DNA of 64,000 nucleotides from Paenibacillus polygoni (GTDB lineage Bacteria; Bacillota; Bacilli; Paenibacillales; Paenibacillaceae). The notes beneath the pieces were generated by a model that did no database searches, was not told the DNA's origin, and worked only from the letters and a program-made list of their open reading frames with translations. Every line of letters begins with the position of its first letter. The stretch's first letter is position 1. The stretch is from positions 2,489,501-2,553,500 of the forward strand of contig NZ_CP127162.1 in the NCBI RefSeq assembly GCF_030263935.1, written 5' to 3'. The position numbers and the translations under genes are program-made. Of the stretch, positions 47,874 through 56,867 are shown piece by piece.

Positions 47874-48131
47874 CTATTCTAAAATGACATAGTTCGAAAT
47901 AATAAAATACATCCCTAAAATGATTACAGAAAATACTATAATATTAAAGATTAGCACATTAACTGATCTTCTATTCTTGTAAAAAGCGACTGCTATCAAA
48001 CTTAAAATTAATGATAATATTGAAAATGTAATGCTAAGTACAGTAAATAAAAACATTGATAAGAATGCAATTATTCCAAAAATATATGAGGCTCGAATTA
48101 TGCCCCAGTTCGCTTCCCTTTGACCTTTCAT
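47874..48131 (-). CDS. Small membrane protein
   Basis: An 85-residue protein with three hydrophobic helices after MKGQREANWGIIRASY, a YKNRRSVN basic loop, and no signal peptide. GAGGT precedes the ATG. It is flanked by repeat copies 5 and 6. The function is unknown. Confidence 0.65.
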   Translation of the reverse strand: MKGQREANWGIIRASYIFGIIAFLSMFLFTVLSITFSILSLILSLIAVAFYKNRRSVNVLIFNIIVFSVIILGMYFIISNYVILE

Positions 48132-48204
48132 GGGTACCTCACACCTAACCTCAAAAATGCATCCTTATTTCGCCATATTTGGAAATTGAATTTCTGTTAA
48201 CTCA

Positions 48205-48276
48205 AAAAAAACAGCCGGATTTTTAATCGGCTGCTTACTTATTCATTAATCAACTAACGTTTTTTCTGTTAGCTCA
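48205..48276. repeat. Dispersed hairpin repeat, copy 6
   Basis: Hairpin AACAGCCGGAT / AATCGGCTGCTT with right end ACTAACGTTTTTTCTGTTAG. Very close in sequence to copy 5. Confidence 0.8.
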
Positions 48277-48428
48277 ATGCGTATTCATCCATAAATATGC
48301 GGATGCCAATCTTTGCACCAAGTTTATTTAACATTTTTCCCCCATTCTTTAGAACAGAACATTTTAAATAAATTTGTGAGGCTGTATCTCTCAGCAAAGT
48401 TCGTTTCTATAAGTATAACATTGGTGTT

Positions 48429-48740
48429 TTAATACCTTATATTCATCCCAAATACAAACAACGCCCACACCGATATGGGTATCGATAAAATTACAAACAA
48501 CGTATATATAACTTTCTTCACACTACTGCCTTTAGTATCTTTCTTAATGGCAGAAACAGCTATAAGTATATACATCACCACAAAGAAGAACCAACTCAAG
48601 TAAGTTGACCACACTAATGCCTCGGGACTACCGAAACCTGTTTTATCAAACATAGACATATAAGCAACCTTTTGAGCACTCGCCCCTAAAAGTGAAGCTA
48701 CGACAAACATTACACATATAGACGTTATTCGTCCCCTCAT
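48429..48740 (-). CDS. Small membrane protein
   Basis: A 103-residue protein with three hydrophobic helices (residues about 6-22, 45-63 and 78-97) and a charged loop AIKKDTKGSSVKK. The ATG was chosen because AGGGAGAG lies upstream. The function is unknown. Confidence 0.65.
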   Translation of the reverse strand: MRGRITSICVMFVVASLLGASAQKVAYMSMFDKTGFGSPEALVWSTYLSWFFFVVMYILIAVSAIKKDTKGSSVKKVIYTLFVILSIPISVWALFVFGMNIRY

Positions 48741-49454
48741 AAACACTCTCCCTTTCACTTCATCTTAGCATATAAACTGGTCTGTTATCAAAGATAAATA
48801 CAATTTTATTTTAATAATGTCTAAAATCCGGTGTTTTGTGAATATGTTAGAACGGCTGCACACAAAAGTTGCCTAGTAATTGAAAGCTAGACTATGAAAA
48901 TGAGAGTTCGTATCTTTGGGAAATAACCCTCCTTTGCTCCATTTTAGAGTTAATCGAAAAAAAGCAAAATCAGCGTTTACGGCTGATTTTGCCCAAAAAT
49001 AGAGTTTGCTTTATTCGTCGTCCTGGAGATCGTTTTCTCAGCTAAAGCAACTGAAAAGACTCGTTCAGGTGTGACGCTAGTTTATTTTTTTTATTTCAAT
49101 GTAATTGTACTTTTTTTAGTAACAAAATCCATTTACAGAAGTTTTCTTATAATTTTTTTGCAAGACAAAAAAAGAACTCAATCCGCTTAAAGATATAAAA
49201 GAGCATAAGGGAAAACTGACCCCACTTTCAGTGTGGTATTAGGCAGAGCCTAACGTTCAGCCTAATACCGATTTTAATTCTAATTTAAAAGTGTCTACTA
49301 CAACTCGGTGAAAATAATCTACGAACATTGCACTGTCCTGCCGGTTAGTTAAAAAGACGACATCCATTGATGCTGGTTGCCGTATCTTCTTATTTATAGA
49401 GCTATTGTTTTTCCGATAGATATAACTTTTATTGCTTTCACGTGTTTCTAATAT
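48741..49454. other. Long intergenic region with hairpins, no gene
   Basis: Contains a GCAAAATCAGC / GCTGATTTTGC hairpin (48964-48992), a GGTATTAGGC / GCCTAATACC hairpin (49235-49269) and a repeat left end CTGCCGGTTAGTTAAAAAG near 49338-49356. No protein-like frame is present. Confidence 0.55.
48964..48992. terminator. Hairpin, possible bidirectional terminator
   Basis: GCAAAATCAGC pairs with GCTGATTTTGC (11 bp, seven-base loop), flanked by an A run on the left and CCCAAAAAT on the right. Confidence 0.5.
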
Positions 49455-49913
49455 ATGAAACTATTAGCACAGCTTATTCCATTGGACCTATTAGGGTTCC
49501 TCGTTATCGGCGGGTATAGCTTCTGCAAGCGCAGCAGTGGATTTTCCTGGTTTCCCTACACTTAAGGTGGAAATAGTGGTGGTTATGTAAAGGCGTTTTA
49601 ATTTGTAATGCTTGAGGTTACAATCTACAGTCGGAAGTATCGATGGCGGTTTCTGAACAAGTACGTTTAACGCGGTAAAAAGCTCTCAAAGTAGTCACAA
49701 ACTAACAACTGACGGTATAGTTGGTTCAGTGACATGGAATAAGATGAGTTTCTATACTACTGTAGAGGTTGCTGATGTAAGTTTCTCTTTATGGACAGGG
49801 AAAGCTTAACATATTGGGCGATTTACGCTAACAAAAATAACAAAGCTAATTATTCCTATCAATTATTGAATAAGAGTAATAATACCGTCGTTAACTCTGG
49901 TAGCCTTTATTAA
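49455..49913 (+). pseudogene. Secreted peptidoglycan-binding-domain protein, decayed
   Basis: Pieces of one protein appear in shifting frames: a signal-peptide end (AGIASASAAVDFPGFPTLKV), a PG_binding_1-type repeat (SIDGGF, stop, TSTFNAVKSSQSSHKL, then TTDGIVGSVTWNKM) and a C-terminal end (YWAIYANKNNKANYS to NSGSLY). The stop codon overlaps the ribosome binding site of the next gene, so the two formed an operon. Several frameshifts and stops make it non-functional. Confidence 0.7.
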
Positions 49914-49925
49914 GGAGGAGGAAAA

Positions 49926-50537
49926 ATGAAAAAAACATTATTTGTTGCAACCGTGGCCACTATTCTTGCAAGTGGAGGATTCATCTACCATTCTTACGCT
50001 GATGGGGATAGCAGTGCACAAACACAAGCTACAACAAGCTCAGTAGTAACTAAGCAAGAAGGTCAGTCTTCGCAAGTTGTAAACAATGACGCAACAGTAA
50101 ATCAAGATACTCAACTGGAAGGGACTGTGGATCTTTCCACAGTGTCGGCTAATGAAATCTTTATCCCTAAATCTGTTCCAGATATATCTTCTGTCACTAA
50201 GAGTAATGTATTTCTAACCGAAGGTGAAATATATGCAAGGAAAACAGATATTGGGCTTCAGCTCCGGACATTTTATAACACTCAATCTGGTAGTGAAATT
50301 CTCTTTACTCAAGTACCAGCTACTCTAACTGATGAAAAAACTATTGCAAGTTTAGAAAACTCCTATCATCTGGAACAAGTACAGGTAACCAAAATTAATG
50401 ATTACACTGCTGCCTATGTAGACGGGGAGAATAGAAAAGTCGTTCATTTGATGACATCGGATCATTTCTATACTGCCTCTACAATAACAGGTACTCTTGA
50501 TGATATCATGAATGTTATTGGTCAAATTAAAGAATAA
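49926..50537 (+). CDS. Exported protein, function unknown
   Basis: A 203-residue secreted protein: signal peptide MKKTLFVATVATILASGGF with cleavage likely after SYA, a long Ser/Thr/Gln/Asn linker to about residue 70, then a compact domain (EIYARKTDIGLQLRTFYNTQ ... YTAAYVDGENRKVVHLMTSD). The C-terminal pattern recalls DUF4367-type domains, but this is tentative. A very strong AAGGAGGAGG precedes the ATG. It lies directly after the decayed peptidoglycan-binding gene. Confidence 0.75.
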   Translation: MKKTLFVATVATILASGGFIYHSYADGDSSAQTQATTSSVVTKQEGQSSQVVNNDATVNQDTQLEGTVDLSTVSANEIFIPKSVPDISSVTKSNVFLTEGEIYARKTDIGLQLRTFYNTQSGSEILFTQVPATLTDEKTIASLENSYHLEQVQVTKINDYTAAYVDGENRKVVHLMTSDHFYTASTITGTLDDIMNVIGQIKE

Positions 50538-50552
50538 TTGAGTCACCTCCAT

Positions 50553-50589
50553 AAAAGCCAAAGTAACCGACAACCTAACTTTGGCTTTT
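50553..50589. terminator. Bidirectional terminator
   Basis: AAAAGCCAAAGT pairs with ACTTTGGCTTTT between the exported-protein gene and hisJ. Confidence 0.8.
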
Positions 50590-50667
50590 AAATACTGACT
50601 GGCTAGAGCGCCATATTAAAACTAGAGCATAGACCTCTTATTCTTTTTATATGTATTACATAAACAG

Positions 50668-51515
50668 TTAAAGGAAGGGAGATGGGAACGTTTTTCCGTT
50701 AGCGTAATGCTCACCCTCCACAAACCAATCCCATCCAGTTCCTATGTGTTCTGGATAATGGGCATCTGATCCATATATGCATGAAATACCATGTTGCCTA
50801 CATTTTAACAAGAACCACTCTGGTACATAGGGGTTTCCACATGTTAATACTCTTAATCCTGCCGTATTCACGTCAAGTCCCACATTCATTTTATATAGGA
50901 GTGATATAATTTTTTCCAAGCGATTTTTAACTTGTCCTTCATCTATTTCAGGTAATACGTTTTTAAATTTTACAATTAGATTAATATGTCCAATTCGTTT
51001 CCTATAGAGAATTGAGATATCCACCTAATAGCTTCTTCAATATAATTAAAGTACTCATCCACAACCCTCTCCATCGTTCCGTAATATTTTAATATATTCT
51101 CTCTGAAATAATCTGGTTGATAATCAATTAATCTCATTCCATTTGATCCGGGTATATAGTGCACAGAATAAATAATGTCTTCTAACTCTTGACCAAAGTC
51201 ATATATTATTTTCTCCGTAAAATCGAGTTTTCCCGGTAAGTAATCTAGTTCTAAACCAACTGTAACATCTATCTTTCCAATATAATTTTGCTTATAACGC
51301 TTGGCATGTTCGATATACAAAGAGAGTTCACTATATGGCATTGCAAGTCTTTTGTATAATGAAGGATCATCTAGCCAATTTAATGGTAAAGGGGCATGTT
51401 CACTCAGCGTGTAACGTTCAAATCCTAATTTAATTGCTCGTTCTAAATATTCTTCTTGTGCAATACCACTACCATGATAACAGTAAGGAGTATGTGTATG
51501 ACCGTCCCATTTCAA
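50668..51515 (-). pseudogene. hisJ: PHP-type histidinol phosphatase HisJ, single frameshift
   Basis: The N-terminal frame has the PHP metal motif HTHTPYCYHGSG and YTLSEHAPL. It changes frame near ...ISQFSIG, where one extra A in an AAA run (near 50997) would restore IGKRIGHINLI, and it continues with GLDVNTAGLR and CIYGSDAHYPEHIG. All metal-binding residues are otherwise present. The last codons (HYANGKTF) are written by the dispersed repeat end, so the C-terminus was altered. The native function is histidinol-phosphate dephosphorylation; no other his genes are near. Confidence 0.85.
50688..50711. repeat. Dispersed repeat right end inside the hisJ 3' end
   Basis: GAACGTTTTTCCGTTAGCGT followed by AATG matches the right end of the complete copies and forms the last codons of hisJ. 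Confidence 0.65.
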
Positions 51516-51800
51516 TGCAGATCCCTCCTTAATCCAATTTCAGATACTTTTTCACTATCTTTTAGTAGAGTTGAAGACACGCAAGATACCACTTCTTCCT
51601 AATGAAACATTGTTATTTCTTTGTATATATAGCGTAAGAAGTTGTACCGAGATTTAAAGGTCTTAGTACGTCAGAAGTTATCACTCAAAAATTTGATAAG
51701 TATTAAAAAGAAAAGAACTGATCACTATAAATATATAAACACTCACTACAATTAGAAAATTTTAAATTATTTCACTTATTCTATCAATTACTCCTAGAAT

Positions 51801-51898
51801 GCTATCTTGCCGGTTGGCTTAATAAAATAAGGGGGCAGTTACCAACTGGCAAGCTGCTCCCTGCTATTTTCTACTACCGTTCTTTCGCAAGCTCAATA
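51801..51898. repeat. Dispersed hairpin repeat, copy 7 (complete)
   Basis: Left end GCTATCTTGCCGGTTGGCTT, hairpin GGGGGCAGTTACC / GGCAAGCTGCTCCC, right end CTACCGTTCTTTCGCAAGCT. It lies 135 bases past the stop of the T-box-controlled nucleotidyltransferase. Confidence 0.8.
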
Positions 51899-52033
51899 GT
51901 CTTATGTTTTAATTAGAGTCGCTACTAATAGTTGTGAGGCTTGCCGACACTTAATGCAGTGACGTCTTGACGGGCTTCAGAAGCTGAATGAGGCCACTCG
52001 CTTCTCAGAGTCGCCCGAAGCGTCAATATGTTG

Positions 52034-52804
52034 TTAGTCGAAGGAAGTTCTGGAGTCAGCCATTGCATTTAAGGCGTTCTCAAAATAGCTATATACTTCA
52101 TCTGCAACTCCCAGAAACTCTTCGACAAGTACATCATTACCATCCGAGTAACAATCATACAGATACTCAACTAAAGCGAAGTCAATCTCACAATAGTTTA
52201 ATATGGCATTCTTCATCGTACTAATGTCATCTTGCCATACACCTGTATCTTCTAAAACTAAAGAGTATAATGCACGAATTAATCTCTTAGAGTAACCTTT
52301 GATATATCTAGTTTTCAACATATTATCAGTAGCATTAGAAAGTGCACGATGTATACGATTCACTTCCTCCTTGGTCTCTCTATTTAAGTCTAAAATGAAC
52401 TCTGAAGAAATAACGATTGGCGGTACTTTCTCACCAATGTCATGACCATACATGCAAACACAAATGATCTTAACCCAAAAACCCCACTCATTTGGTTTAC
52501 TTAATACATCGTCAATCGAGCAAATTGTCGTATCAATTTTAGCTAATACTGGATATTTTTTTAGAAAAATATCATTAATATTTGATAATCTTTCGTAATC
52601 AATATCTTTGGGATTAACACATACAATAGTAAAGTCTGCATCTGACTTAAAAGGTTTAGCCGTTCCTTTTGGAATCGAGCCACACATATAAATGCTATGA
52701 ATTTTACCTTTAAATTCGGTGAGTATATTATCTATATACTTATCAACAAAATCCTTATATTCACTTTGTATTTCAATTCTATTTATAACTTTTTCTAATA
52801 TCAT
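52034..52804 (-). CDS. Nucleotidyltransferase (aminoglycoside-adenylyltransferase-like fold)
   Basis: A 256-residue protein with a Pol-beta-type nucleotidyltransferase signature: GSIPKGTAKPFKSDADFTIV near residue 42 provides the GS motif and the DxD metal site. The C-terminal helical half resembles AadA/DUF4111-like enzymes. It could modify an aminoglycoside, a nucleotide or tRNA; specificity is not readable. GGGAGGAG precedes the ATG. A full T-box leader with its own promoter precedes it, so it should be induced when a particular tRNA is uncharged, unusual for such a gene. Confidence 0.8.
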   Translation of the reverse strand: MILEKVINRIEIQSEYKDFVDKYIDNILTEFKGKIHSIYMCGSIPKGTAKPFKSDADFTIVCVNPKDIDYERLSNINDIFLKKYPVLAKIDTTICSIDDVLSKPNEWGFWVKIICVCMYGHDIGEKVPPIVISSEFILDLNRETKEEVNRIHRALSNATDNMLKTRYIKGYSKRLIRALYSLVLEDTGVWQDDISTMKNAILNYCEIDFALVEYLYDCYSDGNDVLVEEFLGVADEVYSYFENALNAMADSRTSFD

Positions 52805-52821
52805 ATAAACTCCTCCCAAAA

Positions 52822-53056
52822 TAAAAAACGCCCCAAAGCCAAATGCTCTGGGACGATATTAATCGCGGTACCACCCAGGTTGCTGTATTTTCACACAGCC
52901 ACCTTAATTGACTATAACGGGTCAAACCGATGGGTATTAGCCATACTCTGGAACTGGCATTTTCAATCAGCACTCTAGGGTTTTCTCAGTCATGAAACCC
53001 TTTCCTGTGAGGAGTTTGATGATTTACTTTTGTTCCATCAATAATTTACGGATATT
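52822..53056 (-). ncRNA. T-box leader upstream of the nucleotidyltransferase
   Basis: The minus strand contains the invariant T-box TGGGTGGTACCGCG (52863-52876). An antiterminator follows (GCGAT/ATCG and TGGG/CCCA pairing), and overlapping it a terminator CGTCCCA / TGGGGCG ending in six U (about 52822-52854). A stem III-like hairpin GCTGT/ACAGC precedes the T-box. Stem I is basally closed by GGAAC/GTTCC, and the specifier loop shows AGTA opposite GAAAATGCCA, so the specifier is read ambiguously as ATG (Met), AAT (Asn) or GCC (Ala). Confidence 0.88.
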
Positions 53057-53062
53057 GGTTAA

Positions 53063-53091
53063 ATATTACTCTTTCGCGTCACCTTAGTCAA
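53063..53091 (-). promoter_or_regulatory. Sigma-A promoter of the T-box leader
   Basis: TTGACT, a 17-base spacer and TAATAT, followed by the leader start about 7 bases later. Confidence 0.8.
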
Positions 53092-53110
53092 GAAATTCCT
53101 CAAGATAACT

Positions 53111-53195
53111 ACCCTTTTGCATAACTAGAAGGAAGCAGCTTCCAACTAGCAAGCCCTCCCTGCTGTGTCCAATTAACCTTCTTTCATTAGTTGAA
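53111..53195. repeat. Dispersed hairpin repeat, copy 8
   Basis: Left end ACCCTTTTGCATAACTAGAA, hairpin arm GGAAGCAGCTTCCAACTAGC, right end AATTAACCTTCTTTCATTAG. It is degenerate but in the usual orientation. Confidence 0.65.
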
Positions 53196-53293
53196 AGGAT
53201 GGGGTTTTTTAAACTCATCTTTTGTAATAGTACAAAAGCACCTAAACAGGTAAATTGATAAGCTCCAGCCCAAGCACCAACAATACAACCGAC

Positions 53294-53832
53294 TCATGCA
53301 AGATTATTAAAGCGGAAAATAAGTTTATATCCATCGAAGGTTTCCCCAAATTCCTCCACGTAATTGCCATTCGTATATTTAGAAACCGTTTTTCTCCAAA
53401 ACTTTTGTCCAACAACGTTTTTGGCTGAAGGGTTAGTAAACAGCTCCCAATTCCCTCTGAATTGTTGAAACACCATAGTTGCCGCCAGTTCAGCAATCCC
53501 TTGACCTCTTAACGATTGAATTAAAAAGAAATCATTTACAAAATAATCAATTCCTTCATTACAGTACGGAGGGGTCGCTACTCGAACAAACCCCGCTGGT
53601 ATCCCATTTACTAAAATTAAGTAGGGGAATAGGATACCTGGCGGCTTCTCCCACCAAATATTTTGAACATCGTACTGCTCACTTAATGTTCTGCAGTCGT
53701 CATTCTCCTCATAGATCCCATGTGTGTTTGGAAGTCTGTCATAATGGCCGGATAGGTCATATAGGTATAACGGTAACAGGTTTTTCATCACATATGCATT
53801 ATTTTGTCCGTTAATTGTACGTCAACTTTCAT
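53294..53832 (-). pseudogene. GNAT acetyltransferase, frameshift near the start
   Basis: The true start is an ATG seven bases after AAAGGAG, giving MKVDVQLTDK, but the frame then stops after 14 codons. One extra A in the AAAA run near 53801 would join it to NNAYVMKNLLPLYLYDLSGH and the rest. The GNAT loop is SLRGQGIAELAA, and FWRKTVSKYTNGNYVEEFGE ends the domain. A shorter protein from an internal GTG/ATG at about 53794 is possible but lacks a binding site. It is paralogous to the next gene. Confidence 0.75.
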
Positions 53833-53946
53833 TGTATTTCTCCTTTAATTGGGTGTTGATTTTCCTGAAATTTTATGCAACATATTGTGATTTCGTAATA
53901 GGAATATTCATTGTAGCTAAACAATACTGCAGGTCAGCATACCTCT

Positions 53947-54537
53947 CTAATTACTCACTTTTTCAGAACTCGTGCTGAAGCGAAAGACTAGCATTTCTCC
54001 AGCATCAGGATGATGACCAAGTTCTTCGGAGTATTTCCCGTTGGTACATGTGTTAAGTGTTCTACGCCAAAAACGTTTCGCACGTTCGTTTCGTTCTGTG
54101 GGATTTGTTTGCACTTCCCATTGCCCTGGCATCATTCCAATAATCTGTCGCTCCGCTTCTTCTCCAACACCCTTTCCTCGATAATTACGTAATAGAAAGA
54201 ACTCATTCATGTAATAATCGATATAGTGAGGACATGGTATGAAAGGAGAAGTAGCCACAAAAATAAGCCCCGCAGGTATATCATCCACTGTGATAAGATA
54301 AGGGAATAATACGTTTGGGTGTTCCCACCAAATATCAAACACGACGCGATTCTGTTCAGTCAAAGTTCGGGTATCGTCATTCTCAAACACCCCATAACGA
54401 TTGGTCTTGCGTTCCCATATTTCAGACAAATCATGCAGATAAAGAGGATAAATATTATTGATAATGAACTTCTCCTCCATACCGCATAGTCTAACGGTAA
54501 CATTTAACTTACTTACTTCATGATTAATGAAATCCAT
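53947..54537 (-). CDS. GNAT family N-acetyltransferase
   Basis: A 196-residue protein, paralogue of the preceding GNAT (shared PLYLHDLSE, TRTLTEQ, WELFTNP/WEVQTNP patterns). The CoA loop is NYRGKGVGEEAE, and the distinctive end RAKRFWRRTLNTCTNGKYSE is also present in the truncated copy at 45.8 kb. GGAGGAG precedes the ATG. It belongs to a three-member family spread in this region; the substrate is unknown. Confidence 0.85.
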   Translation of the reverse strand: MDFINHEVSKLNVTVRLCGMEEKFIINNIYPLYLHDLSEIWERKTNRYGVFENDDTRTLTEQNRVVFDIWWEHPNVLFPYLITVDDIPAGLIFVATSPFIPCPHYIDYYMNEFFLLRNYRGKGVGEEAERQIIGMMPGQWEVQTNPTERNERAKRFWRRTLNTCTNGKYSEELGHHPDAGEMLVFRFSTSSEKVSN

Positions 54538-54668
54538 TTTGCAACTCCTCCGATTCCGATACTCTCAATCAACGATATCACGGATACCTTAATTCTTTCC
54601 TAGCATCAGTATAAGGTGAATATCGCATTCTTTATAGGCAGAGTATTTATCTATACATTTTTTACATA

Positions 54669-54711
54669 ACAAAAAGGCTCATGTTGGTTTTATCCGACAT
54701 GAGCCTTTTGT
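54669..54711 (-). terminator. Terminator after CD3324 copy A
   Basis: ACAAAAAGGCTCATGT pairs with ACATGAGCCTTTTGT, overlapping the stop codon of the minus-strand gene, with a U-rich 3' side. Confidence 0.8.
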
Positions 54712-54980
54712 TATGCCTGCGTTTTATAAACAATCTTCTTAATGCTGTCATGGGATAGACAGTAGGAACTCGCGAGTTGATCTACATTCATACCCTGCCT
54801 GAAAAGCTTCCGAATTTCTGCATTCCGGTTCAAAAGAAATTCACGTTGCCCTGAATCATGTCCCCACTTTTTTCTACATCCTTTGGGTGCGGGGATATAT
54901 AAAGTCTTGCCTTGTATATATTTTTGTATTTCACGAAGTAAATTTTCTGGTAAAACCTCACTTGCTGAAACATATTTCAT
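54711..54980 (-). CDS. CD3324 family protein, copy A
   Basis: An 89-residue protein: KYVSASEVLPENLLREIQKY, TLYIPAPKGCRKKWGHDSGQ and a C-terminal helix-turn-helix-like GMNVDQLASSYCLSHDSIKK. AAGGGG precedes the ATG. It is a single-gene unit with a structured leader upstream and a terminator overlapping its stop. It is paralogous to copies B and C. The function is unknown; a small DNA-binding regulator is plausible. Confidence 0.8.
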   Translation of the reverse strand: MKYVSASEVLPENLLREIQKYIQGKTLYIPAPKGCRKKWGHDSGQREFLLNRNAEIRKLFRQGMNVDQLASSYCLSHDSIKKIVYKTQA

Positions 54981-55015
54981 TAGCTTCGCCCCTTCATCTA
55001 ATATCGATGGTAAGT

Positions 55016-55127
55016 TGCAAAGCCTACATGAGAAACGGTTTCTTGCCGTTCATTCCTTGCTATACGGTAAGAATAATAAGCTCCATGCAAACAACCGCGT
55101 TAATGTCATATAGACTTTGCATGGAGC
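55016..55127 (-). promoter_or_regulatory. Structured leader of CD3324 copy A with alternative helices
   Basis: GCTCCATGCAAA / TTTGCATGGAGC form a 12-bp hairpin. The segment TGCAAAGTCTATATG inside it can instead pair with CATGTAGGCTTTGCA nearer the gene (15 pairs, two of them G-U). The two helices share TGCAAA, so they exclude each other. Copy B has the same architecture with different sequence in the second half of the helix. Confidence 0.65.
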
Positions 55128-55284
55128 AAGTCTCGAAACCCTGCATCGGTAATTTTTCACAAAGCATAGAATCACTAACACACTTCATATCAATATCCCT
55201 CTCTCTGATGATATTTACTTATATAATTATTTCTTCATCACCAAGATGAATCCCTTCTGAAGAAAGGATTAAACCATTAAATCA

Positions 55285-55310
55285 AACTACTCTGCCGGTA
55301 AGCTTAACGA
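55285..55310. repeat. Solo left end of the dispersed repeat
   Basis: ACTACTCTGCCGGTAAGCTT then AACGAC, the left-end sequence without hairpins, downstream of the SDR gene. Confidence 0.5.
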
Positions 55311-55364
55311 CAAGTTTGGAAACATGATCACATGCGTACGCCTATAAAATCACAAGTCAATTTC

Positions 55365-56042
55365 TTACCATGCTGTTACCGTTTTTCCGTGTTCAAATTT
55401 ATTCATAAGAAAAGCTAGTATTTTATCGGCTGCATACTCAGGTGTTTTTAACATCTTCTTATTTTCAGTGGCTTCATGCATGTCAGTATCAACCATACCT
55501 AACCTAATCGCCATTATTTTAACGTTCAATTTTTCTATACCAATACTTTTCGTAAATGTCTCTAGGCCAGCTTTTGATGTAGAGTAACAACTTCCGCCTG
55601 ATGACAAATTATAGGATGACCCAGACGAAACATTTAATATTTTTTTCTCAACATTAAATTGCTCCGAGTATTTTATGAAACAAGATGTCAAAATCATCGG
55701 TGAAACCAAATTGATGTTCATCATTTGAATTATTGAAGTTGGATCTGTCTCCTCGATAAGCTGATTAAAAACAATACCAGCATTATTGATTAGGTATATT
55801 GATTCAACATTTGATGAATCTATCTTCTCGATTATTTTTTTCATGAATTCATCAATTTCGTTTACGTTGTTCAAATCGAATTCGAAATAATCCATCTTAT
55901 GCTTTTGGGAGTGAGCAAAAGCAATCAGTGATTCATTCTTTTTTCTTGAAATACATAGCAGATGGTGACTTTTTGATAAAAGTTTTCTACAAAGGCCTTC
56001 GCCTATCCCACGTGAAGCTCCCGTCAAGATTATGTACTTCAC
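55365..56042 (-). CDS. Short-chain dehydrogenase, benzil-reductase-like
   Basis: A 225-residue Rossmann enzyme. The cofactor motif TGASRGIGEG is at the N-terminus, with NNAG near residue 85. The catalytic Ser, Tyr and Lys appear in ILNVSSGSS and CYSTSKAGLE, and IRLGMVDTDM follows. The pattern resembles YueD (benzil reductase) in Bacillales. A GTG start was chosen because TTGGGGGG precedes it; the frame is open 14 codons further without a site. The natural substrate is unknown. Confidence 0.88.
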   Translation of the reverse strand: MKYIILTGASRGIGEGLCRKLLSKSHHLLCISRKKNESLIAFAHSQKHKMDYFEFDLNNVNEIDEFMKKIIEKIDSSNVESIYLINNAGIVFNQLIEETDPTSIIQMMNINLVSPMILTSCFIKYSEQFNVEKKILNVSSGSSYNLSSGGSCYSTSKAGLETFTKSIGIEKLNVKIMAIRLGMVDTDMHEATENKKMLKTPEYAADKILAFLMNKFEHGKTVTAW

Positions 56043-56170
56043 TTTCGATCCCCCCAACCTAATCCAATCTTCAAAAAAAATCAAAGAAAAAACAACCCGT
56101 TTATTAATTTTTGCGACGATTTAAAAGTCGAACATGATCTTCCTTGTCAATCGGCATTAGGAAGCCCTTT

Positions 56171-56635
56171 TTAATACGGTGCATTTGACTGTGTAAGATG
56201 AACTTGTCCTTTTGGCTTTCCAGTTCCACCGTAAATAGTCACTGTATAAGCACCTGAAGGAACAAGTGGCATATGATCGTTATTTATGAATTCTACTGTA
56301 GCACCTTCTGCAATGCTTTCATTAAAGATAACTGTATTTTTACTGTTGTGCTTTACTTCGACTCTAAAAGAGTGTGCTCCTGTATTTATTGCATCAAGTT
56401 TAATGTGCGGATATCCAACTGTCACAAAATAATCTTTCACAGGGTGCACTTCATCACCAATTAAATCCCAAGATAGTATTTGTGTTTCATTAGGTATAGA
56501 AGGACTAATTTTAGTAATTTCCTTTCTCTCTTTTGAATTTGTATCTACATTATTTTCCGAAACAATAAAAACTCCAGTAAAGAGTGAAATAGACAATGCA
56601 ATTGTACTAATAATCACTAAGACTTTGTTTTTCAT
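56171..56635 (-). CDS. Exported protein, function unknown
   Basis: A 154-residue protein: the signal sequence MKNKVLVIISTIALSISLFT is followed by a Ser/Asn linker and a single beta-sandwich-like domain (FRVEVKHNSKNTVIFNESIA ... SGAYTVTIYGGTGKPKGQVH). The start may be this ATG or one four codons upstream that overlaps the AAAGGA site. No enzyme motif was seen. Confidence 0.7.
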   Translation of the reverse strand: MKNKVLVIISTIALSISLFTGVFIVSENNVDTNSKERKEITKISPSIPNETQILSWDLIGDEVHPVKDYFVTVGYPHIKLDAINTGAHSFRVEVKHNSKNTVIFNESIAEGATVEFINNDHMPLVPSGAYTVTIYGGTGKPKGQVHLTQSNAPY

Positions 56636-56867
56636 TACATTTAACATTCCTTTCAATAAACATGCTAAAGAATCAAATACAATACGACCTTACATTAATG
56701 TCCTAAACATCTGAATATTCTGAACAGATTGGGGGAACAGGTAGATATCTTGAATTACTGCAAGTGGTTAATGCGATGCGAAGTACAGCCATAATTTTTT
56801 ATCATACACCTCCTTACATTCGGATGTTCTATATCTTTATAAACAAGCAATAAGCAGGTTAGTTACG

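Noticed and set aside
49205..49269. Possible insertion-sequence end (AACTGACCCCACTTT and a nearby inverted repeat)
   Set aside because: It resembles some IS termini, but no transposase remnant and no matching second end were found.
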